A DNA stretch of 64,000 nt from an uncultured Pontibacter sp. Its GTDB lineage: Bacteria; Bacteroidota; Bacteroidia; Cytophagales; Hymenobacteraceae. Positions 32,827-41,825 of this stretch are shown here, in pieces; position 1 is the stretch's first letter, and each line of letters starts with the position of its first letter. Both the position numbers and the translations under genes were made by a program. The stretch is taken from the NCBI GenBank assembly GCA_947499125.1, contig CANMMP010000001.1, forward strand, positions 1,341,380 to 1,405,379. The letters are read 5' to 3'. The notes under the pieces are model-generated. The model had not been told where the DNA came from. It ran no database searches and was given only the letters and a program-made list of their open reading frames with translations.

Positions 32827-34488
32827 CTATTTGGTTATTCTTCCTTCTCTAACTCGTTTTTTATACGCAATGTATACCAGCGCCGCAATGCTCAGGAATA
32901 CGATCACTAACAGTATACGCGACGCATTTACAAAGAACAAAGTATCCTGTAATTGCTCTATCACGGCCGGGTCGGTTGCCTCGGCTAACTGGCGCTTCAG
33001 GCTGCTGTTCTTTATCTTGTTGATGATAGAACTATCGTCCAAAACCCAATCGCCGCTGAATGCTGCTGCCCAGTCGCCACCTTTAGGTGTTACCAGGGAG
33101 CCTACAAATACCCAAAGCAATAACAACGGTGTTACAAACTTGATGATATACTTATAGAAGCCCGGCACCCTGATATCAGCACCAGACGTGATCTCGCGCC
33201 AGCCTTTGGTCATACCGAATACCCACGCAAAAAGGATAGACTCAAACAAGGCAAATACTACCAGCGATACCGTACCAGCCCAGTAGTCATATTCATCGAA
33301 TACGCCATACTTAAAGAACAGCACAGTTGGCATACCCAGTATCAACACGATCAGACCAAAAGACCACGCTGCCGGCTTGCGCTTCCAGTTAAACTCATCC
33401 TGAAGGAAGCCGATCCATGGTGTACCCATTGCAAGCGATGATGTGATACCTGCAAAGAATAACAGGCCAAACCACATAACACCCGAAACAGCACCCAGAA
33501 TATCACCCCACTGGTAGAACAGGTAAGGCAGCGTTCTGAAACCAAGACCAAGACCACCTTGTCTGTTTACCAGGTCTGTTACGCCATCAATACCCAGGTA
33601 ACCGATCGAGATCGGGATAAGGATAGAAGCACCCAATACTACTTCCACAAACTCGTTCATCCAGCCTGCAGACATTGCATTTAAGGCAATATCGTCTTTA
33701 GAGCGAACATAAGATGCGTAGCAATGCACGGTACCCATACCCACCGAAAGCGTGAAGAATATCTGCCCAGCTGCTGCTAACCAAACAGTTGGCGACCATA
33801 GTTCGTCAAAATTCGGGGTCCATAGGAAGTTAAGGCCAACAGCACTGTCGTTGATAGCACCATTCTCACCGGCATTGATAGTGAAGCCTTTGTAGGCCAG
33901 GAATGCACCGAAAAGTATAAGAAGTGGCATACCCACCTTGGCTACGCGCTCTACTCCTTTTGCAAGTCCCTGAGAAAGTATCCAGGTGTTTAAAAGCAAA
34001 CAAATAACGAAGAATACGATCGGCTCATAAGGAATACCGAATGTAGACTCGCCTAAGTTAACATATTCATCAAAGAAAGCTGAAACGCCATTCTGATCTA
34101 GGCCACTGAACGTACCACCCAGTGAGTGAAACACGTAAGAAAGCGTCCAGGACTCGAGGTAGCAGTAATAAGAAGCTACGGCAATGTTTGTCCAGATACC
34201 GAATACGCCAATGTATTTCCAGAGGCGGTTGCGGTGCATGGTATCTACTATAAACGGCGTAGAGTGGTGCCCGAATTTACCACCGAAACGGCCCATCGAC
34301 CACTCGATCCATAAAAGTGGAATACCCATTACCAGGAAACAAACCAGGTAAGGGATAATAAATGCGCCACCGCCATTCTGTACGGCCTGTACCGGGAACC
34401 TCAGGAAGTTACCGAGACCAACAGCATTACCGGCCATCGCCAGAATGAGACCCACCCGTGAACCCCATGATTCTTTGTTAGCACTCAT
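32827..34488 (-). CDS. Sodium:neurotransmitter symporter family (NSS) transporter
   Basis: 553 residues with about 12 membrane helices. Helix 1 contains GNAVGLGNFLRFP, the sodium/substrate-binding signature of LeuT-fold NSS proteins. GVSAFFDEY and LVCFLVMGIPLLWIEWSMGRFGG are typical. NSS members import amino acids using the Na+ gradient in the inner membrane; the exact amino acid cannot be assigned. The adjacent small subunit suggests the MetP-like group. A soluble C-terminal segment (about 470-530) sits before the last helix. Confidence 0.9.
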   Translation of the reverse strand: MSANKESWGSRVGLILAMAGNAVGLGNFLRFPVQAVQNGGGAFIIPYLVCFLVMGIPLLWIEWSMGRFGGKFGHHSTPFIVDTMHRNRLWKYIGVFGIWTNIAVASYYCYLESWTLSYVFHSLGGTFSGLDQNGVSAFFDEYVNLGESTFGIPYEPIVFFVICLLLNTWILSQGLAKGVERVAKVGMPLLILFGAFLAYKGFTINAGENGAINDSAVGLNFLWTPNFDELWSPTVWLAAAGQIFFTLSVGMGTVHCYASYVRSKDDIALNAMSAGWMNEFVEVVLGASILIPISIGYLGIDGVTDLVNRQGGLGLGFRTLPYLFYQWGDILGAVSGVMWFGLLFFAGITSSLAMGTPWIGFLQDEFNWKRKPAAWSFGLIVLILGMPTVLFFKYGVFDEYDYWAGTVSLVVFALFESILFAWVFGMTKGWREITSGADIRVPGFYKYIIKFVTPLLLLWVFVGSLVTPKGGDWAAAFSGDWVLDDSSIINKIKNSSLKRQLAEATDPAVIEQLQDTLFFVNASRILLVIVFLSIAALVYIAYKKRVREGRITK

Positions 34489-34652
34489 AAAAAAGGTAGA
34501 AGTTGATTAGTTTAGTTAGGTTGTGTAAGGTATAGTATTCTGATAATAAGCTTACAATTTAAGGATTGTGTTTGACTGTGCCATACTAAATTCTATATTT
34601 TTAATATAGTTTCTACCAGCCACAGGTATCCCCCGACGAAACAGCAAAATTT

Positions 34653-35558
34653 TTACTGTGCTGCCTGCTCCGCCACTATCCGGATGCCCTCGGCAAAAGT
34701 ATGCGGCCTGTAGCCTAATTGCTCCTGGGCTTTACTTATGTTAAAACCTGTTTTTGGGGGGCGCTTTGCCGGCTGCGAAAAGGTGTTTCCATCGGCTTTA
34801 TCTATCAGGGAGTTATCAAGGTCGAAGTAGTCGGCTACCTGCATGGCCATGTCGTAAGGCGTCAGCATTTCGGAGCCCGAGATGTGGTAAATGCCTTCTG
34901 CGTCGTGTTTCGCTGTCAGCCAGCAACCCATAGCCAGGTCTTCGGCCAGTGTCGGCGTCCGGAACTGGTCGGTTACTACTTTTATTACTTTACCTGCCTG
35001 CAAGCTATCGCGTACCCACAGCACAATATTGGTTCGGCCATAATCGTGGGCAACGCCATACACTAAAACTGTTCGAAGTATAGCCCACCTGCATTTGGCT
35101 TTTTTTACTATCTCTTCGGCCAGGCGCTTGGTTTCGCCATAAAAGTTTACCGGGTTTGCTTCGGCATCTTCGCTGTACGGGCCATCTTCCCCGTCAAATA
35201 TAAAGTCGGTGCTTACGTGTACCAGGTGCACGTTATACTTTTCGCAGGCATCCACTAAATACTGCACGGCATCCCGGTTTAAAAGCAAAGCTCCGTTGTG
35301 GTCTGTTTCGCACTGGTCCACGTTGGTCATGGCGGCAGTATGTATAATGTGCGTCGGCCTGAAGGTGCTGATAACCTCTTCTACCTGCGCTTTATCGGTT
35401 ACATCCATCGAGGCAAAAGGTACCTGCGGAAGTATAGCTGCCAGTTTGTTTTCGCCACGGCTGGTAGCCAGCATCTCCACACCGGACTGGGTAAGTAATA
35501 GTTCGGCCAGTTTTTGACCCAGTAAACCGTTAGAACCGGTTATTAAAATTCGTTTCAT
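34653..35558 (-). CDS. RmlD-like NAD(P)-dependent sugar reductase/epimerase
   Basis: 301 residues of the extended SDR fold. The Rossmann motif is ITGSNGLLGQKLAELL, and the catalytic pair lies in FYGETKRLAEE (Tyr-x-x-x-Lys). STDFIFDGEDGPYSEDAEANPVN is diagnostic of the RmlD subgroup, which reduces dTDP-4-dehydrorhamnose. No other rhamnose genes are nearby, so it may act on another nucleotide sugar or be a general SDR. The cyclophilin gene lies 2 bases upstream in the same direction, implying an operon. Confidence 0.85.
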   Translation of the reverse strand: MKRILITGSNGLLGQKLAELLLTQSGVEMLATSRGENKLAAILPQVPFASMDVTDKAQVEEVISTFRPTHIIHTAAMTNVDQCETDHNGALLLNRDAVQYLVDACEKYNVHLVHVSTDFIFDGEDGPYSEDAEANPVNFYGETKRLAEEIVKKAKCRWAILRTVLVYGVAHDYGRTNIVLWVRDSLQAGKVIKVVTDQFRTPTLAEDLAMGCWLTAKHDAEGIYHISGSEMLTPYDMAMQVADYFDLDNSLIDKADGNTFSQPAKRPPKTGFNISKAQEQLGYRPHTFAEGIRIVAEQAAQ

Positions 35559-35560
35559 AG

Positions 35561-36211
35561 TTATAGTTGGGTAGCAGCCTGCTGGTTATAGTTGTAGTTA
35601 TACTTGCGGGCGATCTTCTTCTTTTTCACTTTCTCCACGGTCACTTTCATTTTTACATCGGTAAGCGGGCGGTTACGTGGGCTGGCAGGCTGTTCTGCAA
35701 TTTTATCGATCACGTCCAGGCCATCCACTACCTGCCCGAAAACAGTATAAGCTTCGTCCAGCATCGGGGTACCGTCGTGGTTCTCTACAATATAAAACTG
35801 CGATCCACTCGATTCTTTCATCGGGTTTACCTGGTCGCCCATACGGGCTGCAGCCAAAGCGCCACGCACATGCTTATGGTGAGTGGTTATTTCGGCAGGT
35901 ATCGTATAGCCAGGGCCACCTGAGCCATCGTTGTTCGGGTCTTCGTCCTTACTGTTCGGGTCGCCGCCCTGTATCATAAAGCCATCTATTACCCTATGGA
36001 AGGTAGTACCATCGTAAAAGCCCTCTTTGGCCAGCTTCAGGAAATTCTCTCTGTGTTTCGGTGTGTCCTCAAACAGTACCAGTTTTATCTCGCCCTGTGG
36101 CGTTTCTATAGTTACCAGCTGGTCTTTTCCTTTTGGTTTCTGGGCCTGCGCTAAATCTGGCAACAGCACCAGGGCAAGTATAAAAGCAGTTGTTATTCGT
36201 AGCAAATTCAT
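35561..36211 (-). CDS. Secreted cyclophilin-type peptidylprolyl isomerase
   Basis: 216 residues from the ATG at 36209-36211. The signal peptide MNLLRITTAFILALVLLPDLAQA directs it to the periplasm. The cyclophilin domain has TFHRVIDGFMIQGGDPNSKDED, the catalytic Arg-Phe-x-x-x... region, GALAAARMGDQVNPMKESSGSQFYIVE and FGQVVDGLDVIDKI. The C-terminal ~25 residues are basic then Asn/Gln-rich. It would speed proline isomerisation in exported proteins. A TAAATTTG box lies about 45 bases upstream. Confidence 0.92.
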   Translation of the reverse strand: MNLLRITTAFILALVLLPDLAQAQKPKGKDQLVTIETPQGEIKLVLFEDTPKHRENFLKLAKEGFYDGTTFHRVIDGFMIQGGDPNSKDEDPNNDGSGGPGYTIPAEITTHHKHVRGALAAARMGDQVNPMKESSGSQFYIVENHDGTPMLDEAYTVFGQVVDGLDVIDKIAEQPASPRNRPLTDVKMKVTVEKVKKKKIARKYNYNYNQQAATQL

Positions 36212-36253
36212 GATCAAGGTTAAATTCTGAAGTATAAACAGTGTTCACAATTT

Positions 36254-36261
36254 CAAATTTA
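36254..36261 (-). promoter_or_regulatory. Candidate -7 box TAAATTTG for cyclophilin/RmlD operon
   Basis: CAAATTTA on the plus strand reads TAAATTTG on the minus strand, 43 bases upstream of the ATG. Confidence 0.4.
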
Positions 36262-36399
36262 AGCCTTTTTAGCTCCTTTTTATACTTTGCAGTTATTTTC
36301 TGTCGCTTATATTAGATGCCTGCAATTCCGGTTGAGCTCCTGCAACTATAGCTACTTTAAAAATCAGCTGCTACAAAGCTTACACGCTTTGCACTATCT

Positions 36400-36407
36400 T
36401 AATTTTG
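36400..36407 (+). promoter_or_regulatory. Candidate -7 box TAATTTTG for the AGCS symporter
   Basis: Fits TAnnTTTG; about 100 bases upstream of the start codon, so it would leave a leader of roughly 90 bases. Confidence 0.35.
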
Positions 36408-36504
36408 TGCTGCACCCTTGTAAGCAATTTGGCTGGCTATTTCCTATTTACAACCTAAAAAGTTATATTAATGACACCTGACTAACTTATCTAAATCATA
36501 TTTA

Positions 36505-38055
36505 ATGAGAAGAATCCTACTTTCTGCAGGTCTTTGCCTTGCTGCTTTTGGCAGTGCTTTGGCAAACGCACCTCAAGCCACCTCTATCGACCAGGAAATT
36601 GATACTGCAGTTGGCCCGGCTGCACAGTTTATATCAGACATCATTTTTTACGAAGTACAAATAGCCGGAGTGGGCATTCCGCTGATCCTGGTATGGTTGC
36701 TTACGGGTGCTTTGTTCTTCACGGTTTACCTGGGTTTTATAAATGTAAGAGGCTTTAAGCACGCCCTTGATATTGTGCGCGGTAAGTATAATCAACCCGA
36801 TGCACCCGGCGAGGTATCTCATTTCCAAGCCTTGACAGCAGCAGTATCGGGCACGGTTGGCCTGGGTAATATTGCCGGAGTAGCAATTGCTATCTCGTTA
36901 GGCGGGCCTGGCGCTACATTCTGGATGATCATGGCCGGTTTATTTGGTATGTCGTCTAAATTCGTTTCGTGTACACTGGGCGTGAAGTACAGAGATGTGC
37001 ATGCCGATGGCACTGTATCGGGTGGACCGATGCATTACCTGAACAAAGGGCTGGCCGAGCGTAACATGAAAGGCTTAGGTAAGTTTTTAGCAGCTTTCTT
37101 TGCTGTAATGTGTATTGGTGGCGCTATCGGGGCAGGCAACATGTTCCAGATAAACCAGGCTACGCAACAGTTTATAAGCGTAACGGGTGGCCCGGAAGGC
37201 TCTCTTTTTGGCGGGGGTAATGCCTGGATCTTTGGCCTGATCATGTCGGTGCTGGTAGGACTGGTAATTATTGGCGGCATGAAAAGTATAGCACAGGTTA
37301 CTGAGAAGGTAGTGCCCCTAATGTGTGGTATTTATATAGTAGCAGCGCTTATAGTATTAGCTGTTAATTTTACCCAGATACCTGCTGCTTTTGTAGCCAT
37401 TTTTGAAGGCGCCTTTACCGGTAATGCTATAGGTGGTGGTGTAGTTGGTGTTATGATACAAGGCCTGCGTCGCGGACTTTTTTCAAACGAGGCTGGTATA
37501 GGTTCAGCATCTATCGCCCACTCGGCTGTAAAAACAAACGTACCGGTTACCGAAGGCTTTGTTGCATCGCTGGAGCCGTTTATAGATACCGTTATAGTAT
37601 GCACCATGACTGCCCTGGTAATTGTGGTTACCGGCGCTTACACCCAGGATAACGGAGATGGTATTGCGCTTACTTCATCGGCATTCGCTACCGTGATCGA
37701 CTGGTTCCCGCTGGTGCTGGCCGCTGCTGTTATACTTTTTGCTTTCTCTACCATGATCACCTGGTCGTACTATGGCCTTAAATCGTGGACCTACCTTTTT
37801 GGCAACACCAAAGCTGCTGATGTTTCTTTTAAAGTACTGTTCTGCGCCTTCGTTATACTTGGTGCGCCTATGCAACTCAACAGTGTAGTTGCTTTCTCGG
37901 ATGCGATGTTATTTGCGATGAGCATCCCGAACCTGGTCGGCCTTTATATTCTGGCCCCGGTAGTAAAGCAGGAAATGAAGGAGTTTATGGTGTATGCGCG
38001 ATCATCTAAAAAGAAACCTTTAACCGAAGAAGCCATAGAAGCGGCACAAGTATAG
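36505..38055 (+). CDS. Alanine/glycine:sodium symporter (AGCS family)
   Basis: 516 residues with about 11 membrane helices after a signal-like N-terminus. Family motifs include FQALTAAVSGTVGLGNIAGVAIAISLGGPGATFWM, GAGNMFQINQA, and GLRRGLFSNEAGIGSASIAHSAVKT. AGCS carriers (such as DagA/AlsT) import alanine or glycine with Na+. The gene is monocistronic: about 290 bases of upstream sequence and a strong terminator 17 bases after the stop. The last residues are soluble and basic. Confidence 0.93.
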   Translation: MRRILLSAGLCLAAFGSALANAPQATSIDQEIDTAVGPAAQFISDIIFYEVQIAGVGIPLILVWLLTGALFFTVYLGFINVRGFKHALDIVRGKYNQPDAPGEVSHFQALTAAVSGTVGLGNIAGVAIAISLGGPGATFWMIMAGLFGMSSKFVSCTLGVKYRDVHADGTVSGGPMHYLNKGLAERNMKGLGKFLAAFFAVMCIGGAIGAGNMFQINQATQQFISVTGGPEGSLFGGGNAWIFGLIMSVLVGLVIIGGMKSIAQVTEKVVPLMCGIYIVAALIVLAVNFTQIPAAFVAIFEGAFTGNAIGGGVVGVMIQGLRRGLFSNEAGIGSASIAHSAVKTNVPVTEGFVASLEPFIDTVIVCTMTALVIVVTGAYTQDNGDGIALTSSAFATVIDWFPLVLAAAVILFAFSTMITWSYYGLKSWTYLFGNTKAADVSFKVLFCAFVILGAPMQLNSVVAFSDAMLFAMSIPNLVGLYILAPVVKQEMKEFMVYARSSKKKPLTEEAIEAAQV

Positions 38056-38071
38056 ACTTTAAGTCACCTAT

Positions 38072-38114
38072 AAAACAAAGGGCCGCCAACTATAAATTGA
38101 CGGCCCTTTGTTTT
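38072..38114 (+). terminator. Terminator of the AGCS symporter gene
   Basis: AAAACAAAGGGCCG (38072-38085) pairs with CGGCCCTTTGTTTT (38101-38114), a perfect 14-bp stem with a T tail. Confidence 0.92.
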
Positions 38115-38152
38115 ATAGTAGCTACGGTATCCTATGCGTACCTTCTCACGCC

Positions 38153-38221
38153 ATTGTTGGTGTTTTCACCAACAATCCAGATGTCCGGCATCTCTACTTG
38201 CTGGTGAAAACACACAGCAAG
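38153..38221. repeat. Three stacked hairpins between convergent genes
   Basis: ATTGTTGGTG-TTTT-CACCAACAAT (38153-38176) is a perfect 10-bp hairpin. AGATG-CATCT follows (38180-38194). Then TTGCTGGTG-AAAA-CACaCAGCAA (38199-38221) forms a third, and the outer two cross-pair through the 12-mers at 38160-38171 and 38202-38213. It lies between the two terminators and is not explained by either. It may be a REP-like repeat or a small RNA. Confidence 0.55.
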
Positions 38222-38268
38222 GGCGTTAGACAGAGAATCTTAAAAACCCATAATACCTGCATAGCACT

Positions 38269-38303
38269 AAAAAAGCCATCAATTTATAGTTGATGGCCTT
38301 TTT
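38269..38303 (-). terminator. Terminator of the hemC side
   Basis: AAAAAAGCCATCAA (38269-38282) pairs with TTGATGGCCTTTTT (38290-38303), with a poly-T/poly-A on both flanks; it lies just past the hemC stop. Confidence 0.85.
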
Positions 38304-38333
38304 AGTAGTTTATAGTTTATAATTTATAGTTAC

Positions 38334-39287
38334 CTACTCGCCTCTTTCAGCTCTTATCTCTTTCAGGATCTCCACGCCGCCCTGGCCAAGTATAGTTTCA
38401 GCTAATTTTACGCCTATAATTTCTGCATCGGCAATAGGAGCCTCAAAAACTTCATATAAGTGCTTCTGCCCATCCAGGCTTACCAGGCCACCTTGTATGG
38501 TTAAGGTGTTTTCATCTTTAAGCGTTGCTAGGGCAAACGACGGAATGCTGCAACCTCCTTCCATGGTTCTCAGGAAAGCACGCTCGGCTAAGAGGCAATG
38601 GTGGGTTTCTTCGTGGTCAAGGGCAGCTTTTATACTTGCTTTCAGGTCAGAAGGCATGTTGCGGGCGCACTCTACGGCTACACTCCCCTGCCCTGCTGCA
38701 GGCACAAACTCGTTCTCCGGGAACCTATGCACGATCAGGTTGTCGTAGCCCATGCGGAACACACCGGCATACGCTAGCATCAAAGCATCAAACTGGCCAT
38801 CTTCCAGCTTCTTTAAACGGGTTTGCAGGTTACCTCTCGATTCGGCGGTTTTTACGTTCGGGTAGTATTTTTTAAGCAGCGCGCGGCGGCGGGTTGATGA
38901 TGTACCAATCGTTGCGTTGCTGTCACGCTCCAGTTTAAAATCAGGGTTAAAGCTCAGGATAACGTCGTTCACTACTTCACGCTCCATAAATGCGATAAGC
39001 TCCAGGTCTGCCGGTATCGAAGACTGCACATCTTTGGCACTATGCACGGCCACATCTATACTTCCGTCGCGCAGCTGGTCTTCCAGTTCTTCAGTAAACA
39101 CGCCTTTCGAGCCAATTTTATCCAGCGATTTATCCAGTACCTGGTCGCCTTTGGTGCTGATAATGACAATCTCAGTTGAGAAACCAGCTGACTGTAACCT
39201 GTCGGCTACAGTGTTTGCCTGCCATAGCGCCAGTTTGCTGCCGCGTGTACCAATATTTATAGTTTTTATTTCTGTTGCTGTCTGCAT
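38334..39287 (-). CDS. hemC: Hydroxymethylbilane synthase
   Basis: 317 residues. NIGTRGSKLALWQAN is the standard N-terminal motif. GTSSTRRRALLKKYYPNVKTAESRGNLQTRLKKL holds the Arg residues that bind the growing tetrapyrrole, and MEGGCSIPSFALA near residue 240 carries the Cys that attaches the dipyrromethane cofactor. The enzyme polymerises four porphobilinogens into hydroxymethylbilane for haem synthesis in the cytosol. Upstream of it lies holB, 9 bases away, in the same direction; no other haem genes are near. Confidence 0.96.
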   Translation of the reverse strand: MQTATEIKTINIGTRGSKLALWQANTVADRLQSAGFSTEIVIISTKGDQVLDKSLDKIGSKGVFTEELEDQLRDGSIDVAVHSAKDVQSSIPADLELIAFMEREVVNDVILSFNPDFKLERDSNATIGTSSTRRRALLKKYYPNVKTAESRGNLQTRLKKLEDGQFDALMLAYAGVFRMGYDNLIVHRFPENEFVPAAGQGSVAVECARNMPSDLKASIKAALDHEETHHCLLAERAFLRTMEGGCSIPSFALATLKDENTLTIQGGLVSLDGQKHLYEVFEAPIADAEIIGVKLAETILGQGGVEILKEIRAERGE

Positions 39288-39296
39288 GATTGATCT

Positions 39297-40427
39297 TTAA
39301 TAATTGCCACGCAAATAGTGCGCGATCTGTATAGAGCTGTCTACGAAAACAATTTTAGGGTTGGCGTTACGCTCTATGTGGTAATGTGCCTGGCTTAGTT
39401 CTTCAGCCATTAAAGTGCCATTTTGCTGGTTAAACAGTTTCGAGAACTTCTGCACGAAGTCCATCTCATCGGCTGGCAGGTATTTTATCAGGCTGGCATC
39501 CACACCATAAAGCATCACTTTCCGGAACAGGTTTAGCGCATACAGCAAAAAGTTCTTCTGGTTTTCGCGCCCGAGCTTCTGGAAATTTTCACTCATGTCT
39601 ATCAGTTCGCCAAACTTGTAACCATAACAGCTGCGCAGCCATTCCCTGAAAAACGTAAAATAGTCGGAGCTTACTTCGGAGAGTAGATGGGCGGCGGCGT
39701 TCAGGTTGCCTTCGGCCAGCTGGGCTACCTGGTAGGCGGTGGTTTGGTCAGTGTTATAGTTTTGTTGCAGCCAGGTTATTACTTCCTCTTCGGTAAAATT
39801 ACGCACCTGCACTATCTGCGTACGCGAGGTTATAGTTGCCAACAGCTTCTCAGCAGATTGGGATACCAACAGAAAAACCGTTTTTGCCGGAGGCTCCTCG
39901 AGTAATTTCAGCAGGGCATTGGCAGCCGTATGATGCATCAGTTCCGGCAACCATACCAGCACGATCTTATAGTCGCCTTCAAAAGCCTTCAGCGAAACTA
40001 GTTTTACCAATTGTCGGCTTTCTTCTTTTGATATGTTGCCCTGCTTGTTCTCAGCACCAATGTGTTGCATCCACTCGTTCAGGCCTTGGTAGGGGCTGGC
40101 AAGTACAAACTCGCGCCACAATGCCAGGAAGTTTTGACTCAGCAGTTCTTTGCCTGTATTCTTTTTAGAAGCAGTAACCGGCATCACAAAATTAAAATCC
40201 GGGTGAACCAGCTTGTTTATTTTGGTGCAGCTGCCACATGTTCCACATGAATCATCGGGCTGCTTGTTTTCGCAGTTGATGTAGGTGGCATAAGCCAGCG
40301 CCAGTGCCAGGTTTGCACTTCCCTCCTTGCCCAGAAACAGCTGCGCATGCGCCACATGGTTCTGCCGCACAGAGTTCAGCAACATCTGCTTTGTTTCCTG
40401 GTGTCCTAAAATCTGAGAGAACTGCAC
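39297..40427 (-). CDS. holB: DNA polymerase III delta' subunit
   Basis: 376 residues of the clamp-loader AAA+ fold. The N-terminus FSQILGHQETKQMLLNSVRQNHVAHAQLFLGKEGSANLALALAYA has a degenerate P-loop, as expected for delta'. The zinc module is CENKQPDDSCGTCGSCTKI. LPELMHHTAANALLKLLEEPPAKTVFLLVS contains the sensor and SRC-like region (TITSRTQIVQV). It completes the gamma/delta/delta' loader that opens the sliding clamp on DNA. Length is normal. Confidence 0.92.
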   Translation of the reverse strand: MQFSQILGHQETKQMLLNSVRQNHVAHAQLFLGKEGSANLALALAYATYINCENKQPDDSCGTCGSCTKINKLVHPDFNFVMPVTASKKNTGKELLSQNFLALWREFVLASPYQGLNEWMQHIGAENKQGNISKEESRQLVKLVSLKAFEGDYKIVLVWLPELMHHTAANALLKLLEEPPAKTVFLLVSQSAEKLLATITSRTQIVQVRNFTEEEVITWLQQNYNTDQTTAYQVAQLAEGNLNAAAHLLSEVSSDYFTFFREWLRSCYGYKFGELIDMSENFQKLGRENQKNFLLYALNLFRKVMLYGVDASLIKYLPADEMDFVQKFSKLFNQQNGTLMAEELSQAHYHIERNANPKIVFVDSSIQIAHYLRGNY

Positions 40428-40430
40428 GTT

Positions 40431-40553
40431 ATAGTTGATTGTTAATTGTTAGTTGTTGATTGTTAAATTGTTTGATGGTTAAATTGTTGATCTGAACTAC
40501 ATATTTCATAAACCACGAGCCCAACAATCAACAATTCAGCAATTAACAATTAA
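40431..40553. repeat. Inverted pair of TTGTTGATTG-type repeats
   Basis: Left block at about 40436-40478 is a string of TTAATTGTT/TTGTTGATTG words. Right block at about 40522-40553 is the near-complement (AACAATCAACAATT, AATTAACAATT). Related blocks recur at 43321-43355 and 43685-43725. They could form long AT-rich hairpins and act as weak terminators or dispersed repeats. Confidence 0.55.
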
Positions 40554-41758
40554 ACCTTATCCCACACCCTGTACTGCTGGGTCTGGTTGAAAATATCGGT
40601 AAGTATGGCTTTTTCGGTTTCATCTAAAGCTTTGTGGCGACGTTCCATTACTTTTTCGGCCACCTCAAATACTTTGCGCAACTGGTATGTTTCGAAGCCG
40701 GCAGCACCGCCCCAACTATACGAAGGCACAAAATTACGTGGGAAACCCGAACCGAAAATGTTGGCGCTAACACCTACTACCGTACCCGTGTTAAACATCG
40801 TGTTGATGCCGCACTTGCTATGGTCGCCCATAATTAAACCGCAAAACTGCTCACCTGTATTTTTGAAGCCGCCTTTGCTATAGTTCCATAGTTTAACCTG
40901 CGCATAGTTGTTCTTCAGGTTCGATGTGTTGGAGTCTGCGCCTAGGTTGCACCACTCCCCTATTACAGAGTTTCCTAAAAAGCCATCGTGGCCTTTATTA
41001 GAGTAGCCAAGTATAACCGAGGCACTTATCTCACCACCAACTTTAGACTGCGGACCAACCGTTACATCGCCGCGCATTTTAGCACCCATGTTCACGTGGC
41101 TACCTTCGCACAACGCGAACGGGCCTTTTATGAGCGCGCCTTCCTGCACCTGCGCATTTTTGCCAATATAGATCGGGCCGTCTTCGGCATTTAAAACAGC
41201 TGCTCTTATTTTGGCGCCCTCTTCAATAAAAATGTTCTCTTCGTTGTAAACGGCTGTAAACTTATCGTTCAGAGGCTGGCTTTTGCGGTCTTTGGTCAGC
41301 AGTTTAAAATCGCTGCGTATCTCACGGCCGTTATGCACAAATATCTCCCACACTTCGCGTATCATCAGCACTTCGCCGTCAAAATCGATACGCTTGCTCC
41401 CACGGGCTTTCTCCATCAGCTCTTCTACACTGTCTATCTTCAGTCCGTCGCCGGCATAAGCCAACAGGGTATCGCCCTGCCAGTACGAACTACCAAAAGC
41501 CAAACCCTTCATTTGCTCAATCATGGCGGCAGTGGGTATAACAGCACCGTTTATGTAGCAGTTCTCGGTATTATAATATGTCACGAACTTTTGCTTCAGG
41601 TAATCCTGGGTAAGCGATGATACTACCTGCCTGGTAAGCTCCTGCCATTTTTCGGCTATAGTTAAAATACCAGTGCGGATATCAGCCACCGGACGCGTAA
41701 ACGTAAGCGGCAACAGGTTCTGCCGGATAACCGGATCGTCGAAGAGAATGATGTTCAT
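40550..41758 (-). CDS. GlmU-like sugar nucleotidyltransferase/acyltransferase fold protein
   Basis: 402 residues. The start MNIILFDDPVIRQNLLPLTFTRPVADIRTGIL and LLAYAGDGLK belong to the Bacteroidota GlmU-family group, in which the N-terminal nucleotidyltransferase domain is atypical. From about residue 190 a left-handed beta-helix appears: IFIEEGAKIRAAVLNAEDGPIYIGKNAQVQEGA, NMGAKMRGDVTVGPQSKVGGEIS, and NTGTVVGVSANIFGSG. Such proteins may activate sugars or transfer acyl groups; catalytic residues of true GlmU are not evident, so the activity is uncertain. Confidence 0.8.
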   Translation of the reverse strand: MNIILFDDPVIRQNLLPLTFTRPVADIRTGILTIAEKWQELTRQVVSSLTQDYLKQKFVTYYNTENCYINGAVIPTAAMIEQMKGLAFGSSYWQGDTLLAYAGDGLKIDSVEELMEKARGSKRIDFDGEVLMIREVWEIFVHNGREIRSDFKLLTKDRKSQPLNDKFTAVYNEENIFIEEGAKIRAAVLNAEDGPIYIGKNAQVQEGALIKGPFALCEGSHVNMGAKMRGDVTVGPQSKVGGEISASVILGYSNKGHDGFLGNSVIGEWCNLGADSNTSNLKNNYAQVKLWNYSKGGFKNTGEQFCGLIMGDHSKCGINTMFNTGTVVGVSANIFGSGFPRNFVPSYSWGGAAGFETYQLRKVFEVAEKVMERRHKALDETEKAILTDIFNQTQQYRVWDKV

Positions 41759-41769
41759 AAGGCAAAAAT

Positions 41770-41807
41770 AAAAAAGTCTTCCCGATATAGCTCAGAAAGA
41801 CCTCTTT
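41770..41807 (-). terminator. Possible terminator of the small lipoprotein gene
   Basis: AAGTCTTC near 41774-41781 can pair with GAAAGAC near 41795-41801 with a bulge, followed on the minus strand by a run of six T. Weaker than the other terminators. Confidence 0.4.
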
Positions 41808-41825
41808 AATTCGGATTATTCTTTT

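Noticed and set aside
38108..38293. 61-codon ORF between the symporter and hemC
   Set aside because: It covers two terminators and the triple hairpin, and has no coding character.
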